Source of the DNA: DASSKP01 sp035695045
GTDB taxonomy: Bacteria; Actinomycetota; Actinomycetes; JAFAQI01
Assembly (NCBI GenBank): GCA_035695045.1
Contig: DASSEX010000053.1
Coordinates: 1 to 30,766, forward strand
Direction: 5' to 3'
Length of the DNA: 30,766 nt
Positions within the stretch are counted from its first letter, which is position 1. Every line of letters begins with the position of its first letter. Made by a program: the position numbers and the translations under genes. Below are positions 8,083-15,637 of the stretch, one piece after another. The notes under the pieces are model-generated. The model was not told the origin of the DNA, did no database searches, and worked only from the letters and a program-made list of their open reading frames with translations.

Positions 8083-9632
8083 AGGTCGTCCAGCTCACCG
8101 CCGACGTTGCGACCGCTGAGAATCCCGCGCACGTTGCGGAACGGAACGCCGATGTGCATACCGGACCCGTCGATGGTGAACTCGCGGATGTCGTGGTCGT
8201 GCTTCGACCCGCGCATCTTCAGCACGGCGAGGCCGCGGCGCACGGCGCTGCCGAGCTCGACGTAGCGCAGCAGGATGATCGCGTCCGTCAGCGTGGAGAT
8301 GTGGCCCTCGGTGATCGAGGCACCGCCGAGCAGCGACGAGGTCGTCGACGTGAGCAGGCCCGCGACACGCTCGGCCTTGACGAACGACGTCAGCCCGATG
8401 ATGAACTCGCGGAAACCCTTGTCGGTGCCGATCCGCTCCAGCGCCGACAGCGAGTCGATGGCGAACCTCGTCGGTCGGAAGCTCTCGATCTCGTTCTTGA
8501 TCTCGACAAGGTGGTCCTCGAGCGAGGCCACCTCGGGATAGGTCGCGACGAGACGAAGGGAGCCGTCGCGCTCGTACTTCTCGAAATCGCGGCCCCAGCC
8601 CCGGGCGTTGCGGAAGATCTGGTCGCGGCTCTCCTCGAAGGCGAACAGCAGGCACCGCTCGCCGGACTCGCAGCCGCTGGCGACGAACTCGGTCACCATC
8701 AGCGTCTTGCCGGTGCCGGTGGCGCCGGAGATGAGCACGATGGAGTCACGGAAGAACCCGCCGTCGGTCATCTCGTCGAGCTTGTCGTTGCCGGTGGGCA
8801 GCCGCTCGTTGCTCGACTGCTGCGTCAACGACATGACGGAGAGTGGGATGACGACGACGCCGGCGCCGGGCAGGACCGTGAACGGGAACTCGCCCTTGCG
8901 GTGCATGGCGCCGCGCATCTTGAGGACCTCGACGGTGCGCCGGCGCTTCTCGTCGTCCAGGGCGTTGCGCAGGATGACGACGTTGTCCGACACGAACTCC
9001 TCGACGCCGTAGCGCGAGATCGTGTCGGTGGCGTCGCCGGTGCTCTCGGCCGTCATGACGACGGTGAGACCCATCCGGCGGAGATCCATCACCAGGTCGC
9101 GCAGGTGCATGCGGACGGCCGCGCCATCCGTGGACCCCGCAAAGACGGCCGCGAAGGAGTCGAGGACCACGCGCTCCGCCGCTGTCGCGTCGACCGCGTG
9201 ACCGATCCTCGCGGCGAGCGACTCGAAGTTGTAGCTCCCGTGCTCCACGTCGTCGTAGCCCGAGACCGGGGAGGCGTCGACGAACGCCCAGAGCCCGTCG
9301 CGCTCCCACTGGTCCAGCTCCCAGCCGAGGGTCCCGAAGTTGGTCCGGAGGTCGCCAGCCGGCTCCTCGAAGGACACGAAGACTCCCGGCTCCCCGCGGC
9401 GTACGCCTTCGGCGAGGAACTGGCCGCTGAAGACCGTCTTCGCACTGCCGGCCGGACCGATCAGCAGCGTCGTACGCCGCCTGGGCAGGCCGCCCATCGT
9501 GACATGGTCGAAGCCCGGAATCCCGGTCGACAGCTTCTCGACGCTGGGCCCGGAGCGAACGCCGACCGCGCTGGAGTACGACGTCAGGGGAGCCGCAGCT
9601 CGCTCGCCGTTCAGGTCGCGGTCACCGTCCAT
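8073..9632 (-). CDS. KaiC-like double RecA-domain ATPase
   Basis: 519-residue protein with two KaiC domains. Domain I has Walker A GPAGSAKT (59-66) and paired catalytic Glu (SFEE, 89-90). Domain II has Walker A GATGTGKT (303-310) and AFEES (333-334). The C-terminal stretch SITEGHISTLTD keeps T441, S446 and T447, equal to the cyanobacterial phosphosites T426, S431 and T432, followed by LKMRGSKHDHDIREF as in KaiC. Cyanobacterial KaiC is a clock kinase; KaiC proteins in bacteria without KaiA/KaiB have mostly unknown signalling roles. I chose the ATG at 9632 because GGGGGGTGAG stands just upstream; the frame is open further but without family likeness. Neighbours are RsbW-type ATPases, so a stress-signalling role is plausible. 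No kaiA or kaiB is in the window. Confidence 0.93.
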   Translation of the reverse strand: MDGDRDLNGERAAAPLTSYSSAVGVRSGPSVEKLSTGIPGFDHVTMGGLPRRRTTLLIGPAGSAKTVFSGQFLAEGVRRGEPGVFVSFEEPAGDLRTNFGTLGWELDQWERDGLWAFVDASPVSGYDDVEHGSYNFESLAARIGHAVDATAAERVVLDSFAAVFAGSTDGAAVRMHLRDLVMDLRRMGLTVVMTAESTGDATDTISRYGVEEFVSDNVVILRNALDDEKRRRTVEVLKMRGAMHRKGEFPFTVLPGAGVVVIPLSVMSLTQQSSNERLPTGNDKLDEMTDGGFFRDSIVLISGATGTGKTLMVTEFVASGCESGERCLLFAFEESRDQIFRNARGWGRDFEKYERDGSLRLVATYPEVASLEDHLVEIKNEIESFRPTRFAIDSLSALERIGTDKGFREFIIGLTSFVKAERVAGLLTSTTSSLLGGASITEGHISTLTDAIILLRYVELGSAVRRGLAVLKMRGSKHDHDIREFTIDGSGMHIGVPFRNVRGILSGRNVGGELDDLSH

Positions 9633-9826
9633 CGTCGACTCACCCCCCGCGCAATCGGTCAGCCCCGACGGGCTCGCCGGGAGACAGAGAATCACAAGAT
9701 CGACTGGCCCGCGACCAAAAGGCGACGCAATGTCGTGTCCCGTCCCGGCAAGGTCTATGTTCCCCCTCACAAGACGATTTGATCTTGCGGTGATCGGGTA
9801 GCCCTGGCGGAGCCACTTCTTCACCC
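9633..9826. promoter_or_regulatory. Divergent promoter region, kaiC-like / RsbW-like genes
   Basis: 194 bp between divergent genes. On the + strand GATTTG (9776-9781), 14 bp, then GGGTAG (9796-9801) resembles the stress sigma factor pattern of the SigB/SigF group (GTTT, 14-17 bp, GGGTAT) and points to the RsbW-like gene. A short inverted repeat CAAGA...TCTTG (9769-9788 area) overlaps it. On the - strand only the ribosome site GGGGGGTGAG of the kaiC-like gene is clear. No terminator is seen. Confidence 0.35.
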
Positions 9827-10306
9827 TTGCGGACGGGCGGGACCGGCTCAGTGTCGTGTCATCTGGTGCTCCAAGACAGAGCCTTGGTCCGCTCTGACGT
9901 CGCCGTGTCCGCCCACCTGGACATCTCCGGCTCGCCCAAGGCGGCGCCGACCGCACGCCGGTTCGTCCACCAGGAGCTGGCCAAGGTCATCACTGCGGAG
10001 CTGCTCGAGGACGTCCTGCTGATGACGACGGAGATGGTGACGAATGTCGTCCTCCATGCCAGAACTGACGTCCATCTCGGCGTGACCCACGACGGCACCA
10101 ACGTCCTCGTCACGGTCCAGGACCACAACTCCGCCGGCCCGGCCGAACGGGCGAGGAACGCGGAGGAGGGGCAGCTCGCCGAGTCGGGACGCGGCATGCA
10201 GATCATCGAGCGCCTCGCCGACGACTTCGGCTGGAGCCGGATGCCGGACCGGCACGGCAAGGTGATGTGGTTCGTGCTGGCGATCCCGCAGGCCTCCGCG
10301 AGCTAG
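9827..10306 (+). CDS. RsbW-like serine/threonine kinase ATPase (HATPase_c_2)
   Basis: About 159 residues, a lone GHKL ATPase domain of the anti-sigma-factor/SpoIIAB-RsbW type. N box: LLMTTEMVTNVVLHA (conserved Glu and Asn). G1 box: VTVQDHN. G2 box: SGRGMQIIERLADDFGW. No membrane segment and no dimerisation/phosphoacceptor domain. In this family such proteins sequester a sigma factor or phosphorylate an STAS-domain antagonist; actinobacterial genomes carry many paralogues, and neither partner is in the window. The start is unsure: TTG at 9827, GTG at 9866 or GTG at 9905 all precede the conserved core, which begins near SAHLDISGSPKAAP. A SigB-like promoter sits just upstream, consistent with autoregulation. 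It stands between the kaiC-like gene and an ATPase-PAS gene. Confidence 0.8.
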   Translation: MRTGGTGSVSCHLVLQDRALVRSDVAVSAHLDISGSPKAAPTARRFVHQELAKVITAELLEDVLLMTTEMVTNVVLHARTDVHLGVTHDGTNVLVTVQDHNSAGPAERARNAEEGQLAESGRGMQIIERLADDFGWSRMPDRHGKVMWFVLAIPQASAS

Positions 10307-10334
10307 CGGCGCTACGGGCCCGGGGGCTGCGCGC

Positions 10335-11606
10335 TCAGACCGCCTTCAGGGTGGCGACGAACAGCGCACGAGTGGTCGCATCGGGCCGGCGCTCGATCGT
10401 CAGCTCGACCTCGATCTCGGTGCCGTCGCGGCGTAGCGCCGGCACCGTCACCGTCCGGCCGAGCAGCGTCGTGGTGCCGTCGAGGAGGTGACGGGTGAAC
10501 CCGGCGACGTGCCGGTCACGCATCCGCGCCGGGATGATCGTCACCAGCCGGCGGCCCTCCAGACCGCCCTCCTCCCAGCCCAACAGGGTCTTGGCCGGGT
10601 CGCTGACCGCCACGATCCGGTTGGACGCATCCGCCGCGACGAGCGCCAGCTCGGAGTGCCGCACCGTGTCGAGGGTCACCGCCGAGGCGGCCGCAGGGCC
10701 GGTCTCCTCGACGTCGAGCGCCTCCCACGGCTGCGCCGGCAGACCGGCGGCTTGCCGGGAGACCTCCTCGCAGACCCAGTTGCGGAGTGCGACGATCTCC
10801 GGCAGCGAGGGCGGCGTGAGCAGCCGGCCGGTGACGGACAGCGCCGCCGCCCGCGCGAGCAGGTCGCGGAGGATCGGGAACCACGGCAACGCCTCGGTGG
10901 CGATCTCCATCGAGACATCGGCCGCAGCGACATCGCGGTCGCGCAGGACGAAGATCTCGTGTGCCGCCGCGGCAAGAGCGCCGAGAGCCTGGGCGGCGAG
11001 CGGGTAGTCGCCCACCGCGACGCCGTTCTCGTCGAGCGCGACGAGCGTCGCTTCGCGAAGCATCGCGTCGGCGTGCTGCTGCCAGGCGCAGTAGAGCGCC
11101 ACCGGAACGCTGCGCAACGTGATCGGGAGCGTCCGGCCCGGTGCGTCGGCCGGTTCGCGCTCGACCGGCGGAGCGTCGAGGTCGATGAGGTCCGGCTCGC
11201 CCGGAGCGGCCCCCGTGGCGTCGCCACGAACGAGCCGGAACCAGACCCGCTTGCCGTCGCCTTCCAACGGCTCGGCGCCGAACTCGTGCGCCAGCAGCTC
11301 GACCATCTCCATGCCACGGCCGGTCATCGCCGACTCGTCGTACTCCCGGCGGGCCGGAAGGTTGGGATTGCCGTCGGCGACCTCGACGCGGACGAAGCGC
11401 TCCGTCACGTCGACGACGACGCGCAGCTCGGTGTGCGCGTGGACGATGCCGTTGGTCACGAGCTCAGAGGTGAGCAGCGTGGCGACGTCGAGAAGATCGT
11501 CCTCACGGGCGTCCGTGAGCACCTCGGACACGAAGCGGCGAGCGTGTCGCGCGCTGTCCGGCGCGGGCGGCAGCGTCAGCTGACGCTGCACTCCACCGGT
11601 GGGCAC
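10335..11606 (-). CDS. RsbW-like ATPase fused to a C-terminal PAS domain
   Basis: 423 residues. The N-terminal third (about 10-130) is an HATPase_c_2 domain: ATLLTSELVTNGIVHA (N box), VEVADGNPNLP (G1) and TGRGMEMVELLAHEFG (G2). The middle (about 150-315) is helical and Ala-rich, of no family I recognise. The C-terminus (about 320-423) is a PAS domain: HSELALVAADASNRIVAVSD, LLGWEEGGLEGRRL, IIPARMRDRHVAGF and VPALRRDGTEIEVELTIER. The order ATPase-then-PAS is opposite to that of ordinary sensor kinases, and there is no His phosphoacceptor helix, so a sensor-controlled anti-sigma/Ser kinase is more likely than a two-component kinase. The GTG at 11606 is preferred because GGAGGA lies eight to nine bases upstream; a GTG at 11651 would add 15 residues. 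It is convergent with the small RsbW-like gene. Confidence 0.78.
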   Translation of the reverse strand: MPTGGVQRQLTLPPAPDSARHARRFVSEVLTDAREDDLLDVATLLTSELVTNGIVHAHTELRVVVDVTERFVRVEVADGNPNLPARREYDESAMTGRGMEMVELLAHEFGAEPLEGDGKRVWFRLVRGDATGAAPGEPDLIDLDAPPVEREPADAPGRTLPITLRSVPVALYCAWQQHADAMLREATLVALDENGVAVGDYPLAAQALGALAAAAHEIFVLRDRDVAAADVSMEIATEALPWFPILRDLLARAAALSVTGRLLTPPSLPEIVALRNWVCEEVSRQAAGLPAQPWEALDVEETGPAAASAVTLDTVRHSELALVAADASNRIVAVSDPAKTLLGWEEGGLEGRRLVTIIPARMRDRHVAGFTRHLLDGTTTLLGRTVTVPALRRDGTEIEVELTIERRPDATTRALFVATLKAV

Positions 11607-11748
11607 TCTGAGCAGTCCTCCGCTCGAACCTGCATCCCCCAGGCCGTGCACACGAGCAGGACAGACTCCCCGGTCTGCTCTGACCGATTTGAGGAGTCTA
11701 ACAAGCGTGGGCTGAGCGTGTCACCGCCCGTTCGGCGTACCGGTTCCG

Positions 11749-13065
11749 TCAGCCGCCGAGGCTCAGCCAGACGCGGACACCGACCGTGGCGGTCGCCCGC
11801 CACTTGTGCGCCGACTTCCACGCCTTCACCGCGGCCGCGGTCTGCGGGCCGAAGCCGCCGTCGACGGTGACCAAGGCGCCGTGCCGGTTGAGCGACTGCT
11901 GGAGCTGGGCGACGCTCCAGCCGCTGGCGCCGGGAGCGAGCGGCAGGGTGAGCTGGGCGGCCGGCCGAACAGCGACCGGCAGCAGTCCGCTCGTCCAGAG
12001 CGGCCGGAGGCTGACCGTCGCGCCGGTGTGCGGGGCGTCGAGGACGTTGCCGCCGCCGGCATAGAGGACGACGTGGTAGATCGTCGACGGCTTGGTCAGG
12101 TCGCTCGCATAGAAGAGAAGGTCACCCTGCTGCGCCTGGTCGAGGGGCACGACCGGCCCGGCGCCGTACTGGTCGGCGGCGACCCTCGGCAGGGTGATGC
12201 CGGCGGCGAGGTAGGAGGCCATGACCAGGCCGGAGCAGTCGTACGCCGCCGGTCCGGTGGCACCCCAGCGGTAGGGCTTGCCTTTCTGGGCTCCGGCGAA
12301 GCTCATCGCACCGAGAGCGACCGGGTTCGTCGACGTACCCGGCGCGTCGATGAGCGCGGCGGCGAGCTTGGCGACCTGGTCGCGGATGACCTGCTGCGCC
12401 TGAGCGGCTGCGGCAGCCTTGGCCGCCGCGGCCTTCTGCGCAGCGGTCGGCTGGACAGCGGTCATGCAGGCAGGCGTGCCGGTCAGGCCGAGCGCGGCCC
12501 AGGTCGCGGGACCCGCCTTGCCGGATGCGCGGAGCTTGGCCTTGGTCTGCGCGGTCTTCAGTGCGGCCGACGTGACCGGGCCGAAGTCACCGTCGGCGTC
12601 GACACCGAGCTTGCGCTGCAGGACCGCGACGGCGGGGCCGCGAGCGCCGGTCGCAAGGACCGCGCACGTCGGCGCTACGCCGCTGCCGTGAACCTGACTG
12701 CTACAGGCACTCTCGGCGACGTCGGCGGGCAGCGCCTGCCAGGTCGCGGCGTCGACGACGCCGGTCCGCGGCAGGTGGTGGCGCTTCTGCCACTTGCTGA
12801 CCGCGGCGGCGGTCAGCGGTCCGTACTCGCCGTCGGGGGTTGCCTTCACCAGCTGCTGGACAGCAGCGACCGCCGGCCCGATAGCGCCGGTGCCGAGAGT
12901 CGCGCAGGTCGACACCTTCGTCGTCTGCGCCGCGCTGACGGCGGCCAATGAGGACGAGCCGAGCGCGACGACGAGCGCGACGGCGCCGAGCCGTCCGGCC
13001 CGGAACCGGCGGGCGCCATGGCGTCCGGCGCTGTCGCGTCCGACGCCGTGCCGACCTGCGCGCAT
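11749..13065 (-). CDS. Secreted NlpC/P60 peptidoglycan hydrolase with three PG-binding domains
   Basis: 438 residues with an Arg-rich N-terminus, a hydrophobic core (GAVALVVALGSSSLAAVSAAQ) and a likely signal cleavage near residue 46. Two peptidoglycan_binding_1 repeats (about 56-112 and 136-192, each with DG(E/D)(Y/F)GP(L/V)T), an Ala/Lys-rich helical linker (205-240), an NlpC/P60 domain (250-370) and a third binding repeat (376-436, VDGGFGPQTAAAVKAW). Catalytic residues are visible: C277 in YDCSG, H331 in YHVVLY and H346 in APHTG. The domain would cut D-Glu-to-diaminopimelate bonds in stem peptides. The ATG at 13065 is supported by AGGGGT about seven bases upstream. The gene is divergent from the GGDEF-EAL gene. 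Three binding repeats around a P60 domain suggest tight wall attachment. Confidence 0.9.
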   Translation of the reverse strand: MRAGRHGVGRDSAGRHGARRFRAGRLGAVALVVALGSSSLAAVSAAQTTKVSTCATLGTGAIGPAVAAVQQLVKATPDGEYGPLTAAAVSKWQKRHHLPRTGVVDAATWQALPADVAESACSSQVHGSGVAPTCAVLATGARGPAVAVLQRKLGVDADGDFGPVTSAALKTAQTKAKLRASGKAGPATWAALGLTGTPACMTAVQPTAAQKAAAAKAAAAAQAQQVIRDQVAKLAAALIDAPGTSTNPVALGAMSFAGAQKGKPYRWGATGPAAYDCSGLVMASYLAAGITLPRVAADQYGAGPVVPLDQAQQGDLLFYASDLTKPSTIYHVVLYAGGGNVLDAPHTGATVSLRPLWTSGLLPVAVRPAAQLTLPLAPGASGWSVAQLQQSLNRHGALVTVDGGFGPQTAAAVKAWKSAHKWRATATVGVRVWLSLGG

Positions 13066-13372
13066 GATGGCAACCCCTGTGGCCTGAAGTGACGAGTGTG
13101 ACAGAAGTTGTCTCGGCGCGCCGGGCCGGGTGCTTGACATGGGCGCCTCCAGGCGTGCTCGGTCAGGCCTGGTCGTCCGCAGCACCTCCGTGACCCTTTG
13201 TCCGGATCTGCGAACAAGCGCCGCCAACGGGTGTAACGGTGCGTGCTCCGAACGCGGTTCTCACGGTGTGAACAGCGACTACGCTGAGCGCCGCGGACGT
13301 CAATGCGACTTGGCAAAGCAGCTTGCCGACCGGTGTACGACGCCAGCCGATCCCCTGACCTGAGGCATGCGA
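13066..13372. other. Divergent intergenic region upstream of NlpC/P60 gene
   Basis: About 300 bp without a gene. It holds the promoters of two divergent genes. A loose direct repeat GGTGTAAC (13230-13237) and GGTGTGAAC (13265-13273) might be a regulator site; MtrA, which controls wall hydrolases in related bacteria, is one candidate but the match is poor. I looked for the c-di-AMP riboswitch that often precedes such hydrolases and did not find its conserved core. Confidence 0.3.
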
Positions 13373-15616
13373 ATGCTCGCCAGCTCGACGATCACCACGA
13401 CCTCGTCGTGGATCGTCGCTGGGGTCGCCCTGGCGATCACCGCCGTGCTGGTGCTGCTGTTGGTTCTCAACCGCCGCGACCGACGGCGACTGGCCGCGAC
13501 GACGGAGCAGCTGCGCGCGAGTGAGTCGCGGCTGCGCGAGCTTGCCGAGACCGTGCCCGCCGGCATCTTCCAGACCGACGTCGAGGGCAAGGTCGTCTAC
13601 GCCAACCCGCGGCTCGTCGACATCACCGGTGACCCGTCGACCGACGAGCTGATGGACCGCCCGTGGATGATCCACGAGGACGACGAACCGCTCATGCGCG
13701 AGGCTTGGGCAAAGGCGGCGGCTGCGCTGACGTCGTGCCGCACCCGGTTCCGGATCCGCCGGACCAACGGCGAGATCCGCTGGGTCGACACCGAGGCGCG
13801 GCCCATCGTCCACGACGACGAGATCACCGGCTGGGTCGGCTCCGTCGTGGACATCACCGACGAGACACAGGCGCTCGGCGAGCTGCGCCGGTTCGGCGAG
13901 ATCCTCGAGGCGACTCCGGACCTGGTCGCGATGGTGGACACGCACGGCGGGTTCACCTACGCCAACGCGGCTGCACGCGCTCGGTTCGGGATCGACGGCG
14001 ACGACAGCATGCGGCGGATGCGCGCGATCGACGTCTACGCGCAGTCGTCCCGCGCCTTGTTCTTCGGCGAGGCGTTGCCGACGGCCAACCGCGTCGGCGT
14101 CTGGTCCGGCGAGGTCGAGCTGCTGCTCCCCGACGGCAGCGAGGTGCCGGTCTCGCAGGTCGTGGTCGCGCACCGCCGGCCCGACGGCTCGATCGACTAC
14201 TACTCCTCCATCACCCGCGACATCTCCGAGCGGCGCGTTCTCGAGGAGCAGCTGGCGCAGGCGGGTCTCTACGACCCGCTGACCGGGCTACCGAACCGTG
14301 CGGTCTTCATGCAGGTGCTCGGCGACGCGATGGATGCGGCGCTGCATGCCGACGCGCAGGTCGCGGTGCTCCTCCTCGACCTCGACCACTTCAAGCTGGT
14401 CAACGACTCGTTCGGCCACGACTCGGGCGACCTGATGCTGCGGCTGGTCACCCAGCGGCTCCAGGGCCTGCTCGCTCCTGGCGACGTACTGGCTCGGTTC
14501 GGCAGCGACGTGTTCTGCCTGCTCGCGACGGAGGTAGCCGGCGAGGGCGGTGCGGTGGCGATCGCGGAGCAGATCAACGACGCGATGGCGACGCCGTTCT
14601 CGCTCGACGGCGACCAGGTGTTCCTGTCGATGTCGATCGGCATTGCGCTCTCCAGCACCAGCGACGTGGTGTCGACGCCGGAGACGATCCTTCGCGACAG
14701 CGACCTCGCGTTGCATCGCGCGAAAGAGCGCGGCGGGGCACGCACCGAGCTGTTCGTCGAGGACTTCCGCGCGCACGCGGTCAACCGGCTGCGGACCGCG
14801 AACGACCTGCACCGCGCGCTGACGGGCCAGGAGTTCCGCGTCGTCTATCAGCCCGAGGTCGACCTGCGCACCGGTCACATCACCGGCGTCGAGGCTCTTG
14901 TGCGCTGGCACCACCCGGAACGCGGACTGGTGCCGCCGGGCGAGTTCATCCCGCTCGCCGAGCAGACCGGCCTGATCGCAGGTATCGGCGAGTACGTGCT
15001 GGACGCCTCGCTGGCGCAGGCTGCAGAGTGGCGCAACGTGCGGCACGACGGCGGTCCGCTCGTCGTCTGGGTCAACCTCTCCGCACGCCAGCTCGGCGAC
15101 CCGGGCCTGGTCGACCTCGTCGACGGCATGCTGCGCAAGCACGGCGTCGAGCCGTCGCAGCTCGGCCTCGAGATCACCGAGAGCGCGCTGCTCGAGGACG
15201 CCGAAGGTGCCGTCACCGCGTTGTCGTCGCTGCGCGGCATCGGCGTACGGCTCGCCGTCGACGACTTCGGCACCGGCTACTCGTCGCTGTCGTACCTCAA
15301 GCGCCTGCCCGTCGACGCGGTGAAGATCGACCGGACGTTCGTCGACGGTCTTGCGGTCGACGGAGACGATTCCGCGATCGTCGCTGCGGTCGCGGGCATG
15401 GCGCGCGCGCTGCGGTTGGTGACGATCGCCGAAGGTGTCGAGAGCCTCGAGCAGCTGCATGCGTTGCGCCGGCTCGGCTGTGACCTTGCCCAGGGCTTCT
15501 TCTTCACGACGCCCCAGCCGCCGGCGCACATCACCCGGCTCTTGGAGAGCGACCGGATGACGCCGCTGTTCGCCTACGAGGAGGACGAGCTCAGCGTCCG
15601 CCGCGCGATGTCCTGA
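13373..15616 (+). CDS. PAS-PAS-GGDEF(degenerate)-EAL membrane protein, probable c-di-GMP phosphodiesterase
   Basis: About 747 residues. One N-terminal membrane helix (WIVAGVALAITAVLVLLLVL), a short coiled coil, PAS 1 (about 53-168, DITDE end), PAS 2 (about 172-288, RDISERR end), then GGDEF (290-470) and EAL (480-735). The cyclase signature is GSDVF instead of GGDEF, losing the catalytic Glu, so this half is probably inactive, or a GTP-binding regulator. The EAL half keeps its catalytic set: VEALVRW, VNLSARQ, EITES, DDFGTGYSS, VKIDR, IAEGVE and QGFFF. Net activity should be hydrolysis of c-di-GMP under control of the PAS sensors. TGAGG at 13361-13365 fits the ATG at 13373 better than the one at 13367. 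Confidence 0.93.
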   Translation: MLASSTITTTSSWIVAGVALAITAVLVLLLVLNRRDRRRLAATTEQLRASESRLRELAETVPAGIFQTDVEGKVVYANPRLVDITGDPSTDELMDRPWMIHEDDEPLMREAWAKAAAALTSCRTRFRIRRTNGEIRWVDTEARPIVHDDEITGWVGSVVDITDETQALGELRRFGEILEATPDLVAMVDTHGGFTYANAAARARFGIDGDDSMRRMRAIDVYAQSSRALFFGEALPTANRVGVWSGEVELLLPDGSEVPVSQVVVAHRRPDGSIDYYSSITRDISERRVLEEQLAQAGLYDPLTGLPNRAVFMQVLGDAMDAALHADAQVAVLLLDLDHFKLVNDSFGHDSGDLMLRLVTQRLQGLLAPGDVLARFGSDVFCLLATEVAGEGGAVAIAEQINDAMATPFSLDGDQVFLSMSIGIALSSTSDVVSTPETILRDSDLALHRAKERGGARTELFVEDFRAHAVNRLRTANDLHRALTGQEFRVVYQPEVDLRTGHITGVEALVRWHHPERGLVPPGEFIPLAEQTGLIAGIGEYVLDASLAQAAEWRNVRHDGGPLVVWVNLSARQLGDPGLVDLVDGMLRKHGVEPSQLGLEITESALLEDAEGAVTALSSLRGIGVRLAVDDFGTGYSSLSYLKRLPVDAVKIDRTFVDGLAVDGDDSAIVAAVAGMARALRLVTIAEGVESLEQLHALRRLGCDLAQGFFFTTPQPPAHITRLLESDRMTPLFAYEEDELSVRRAMS

Positions 15617-15637
15617 GCGCTGCTGGTTCTCTCGGTC

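Noticed and set aside
8061..9782. 573-codon open frame on the + strand opposite the kaiC-like gene
   Set aside because: Mirror of codon bias; the - strand has both Walker motifs and phosphosites, while the + frame shows no domain.
10307..10334. Terminator between the convergent RsbW-like and ATPase-PAS genes
   Set aside because: The 28-bp gap is G/C-rich with GGGCCC, but pairing arms are short and interrupted, so I cannot call a hairpin.
11652..11748. Hairpin and promoter upstream of the ATPase-PAS gene
   Set aside because: CAGAC...GTCTG gives only five pairs and no -10/-35 pair is convincing; the gap probably holds the promoter but nothing can be defined.
13066..13300. c-di-AMP (ydaO) riboswitch before the NlpC/P60 gene
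   Set aside because: Expected from gene type in actinobacteria, but I could not find the conserved core on the - strand. A covariance search would settle it.
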